Part shown: positions 17,661 to 17,700 of the stretch, piece by piece
Numbering within the stretch: the first letter of the stretch is position 1
Layout of the letters: the number at the start of each line of letters is the position of its first letter
Source of the DNA: Jimgerdemannia flammicorona
Lineage: Eukaryota; Mucoromycota; Endogonomycetes; Endogonales; Endogonaceae
Direction: 5' to 3'
Assembly: GCA_003990745.1 (NCBI GenBank)
Contig: RBNI01002729.1
Coordinates: 1-17,700, forward strand
DNA length: 17,700 bases
Translations under genes and position numbers: made by a program
The notes under the pieces: model-generated
Database searches by the model: none
Told to the model about the DNA's origin: nothing
The model's input: the letters and a program-made list of their open reading frames with translations, nothing else

Positions 17661-17700
<40 letters not shown>
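17661..17700. repeat. Poly-T run at the window end (at least 40 bases)
   Basis: Uninterrupted T from 17661 to the last base. On this strand it could be the poly(A) tail of a retroelement inserted in the opposite orientation, a long homopolymer, or an assembly edge. It cuts the LINE C-terminal region rather than following a LINE 3' end. Confidence 0.7.

Overview
This looks like a fungal nuclear window: one intact intron-containing gene sits in a long stretch of decayed transposable elements. The evidence is a three-exon gene with short introns (90 and 97 bp, GT..AG), Ty1/copia LTR retrotransposon relics, and a Tad/L1-type LINE with an APE endonuclease and a reverse transcriptase. The lineage cannot be fixed from the sequence. 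A repeat-rich fungus that methylates or mutates its repeats (RIP-like or CpG deamination) fits best. There is no sign of bacterial gene organisation.

Layout. (1) 1-3173 is extremely AT-rich. It holds an LTR end with a primer-binding-site-like junction (468-516), a gag-like relic (592-1374), a second LTR-end copy (2041-2115) and a clear copia RNase H relic (2735-3173). (2) About 3150-3650 is an unexplained, CpG-retaining GC island with imperfect 82-bp repeats. (3) 3650-5600 is an AT-rich desert. (4) 5618-7020 is a sharply bounded GC-richer island with the only intact gene, on the minus strand (5713-6847). It encodes a 315-residue protein with five Myb/SANT-like repeats and a mitochondrial-presequence-like N terminus. 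(5) 7021-9100 is another AT-rich desert. (6) 9101-12085 holds two retroelement relics: a gag with a ruined CCHC knuckle (9101-10012), then a copia element with LTR end (10330-10376), gag (10456-11300) and the N-terminal part of reverse transcriptase (about 11757-12085). (7) About 12190-17660 is a decayed LINE: ORF1, then ORF2 with endonuclease, reverse transcriptase and a C-terminal segment. It is interrupted by a 677-bp inverted-repeat element (16141-16817) and ends against a poly-T run of at least 40 bases at the window edge.

Three mutational states lie side by side. The copia relics are pushed to extreme A+T: Cys codons became Tyr, and Trp/Gln/Arg codons became stops. The LINE keeps moderate GC but has very few CpG. 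The Myb gene, the inverted-repeat element and the 3.15-3.65 kb island keep CpG freely. Apart from the Myb gene nothing here looks able to make a working protein, and the genes do not form a pathway. I found no convincing new multi-gene system. The most unusual items are the five-repeat Myb protein with an organelle-like N terminus, the inverted-repeat element built from a GGATGGGATTCGAATCC motif, and the GC island with 82-bp repeats.
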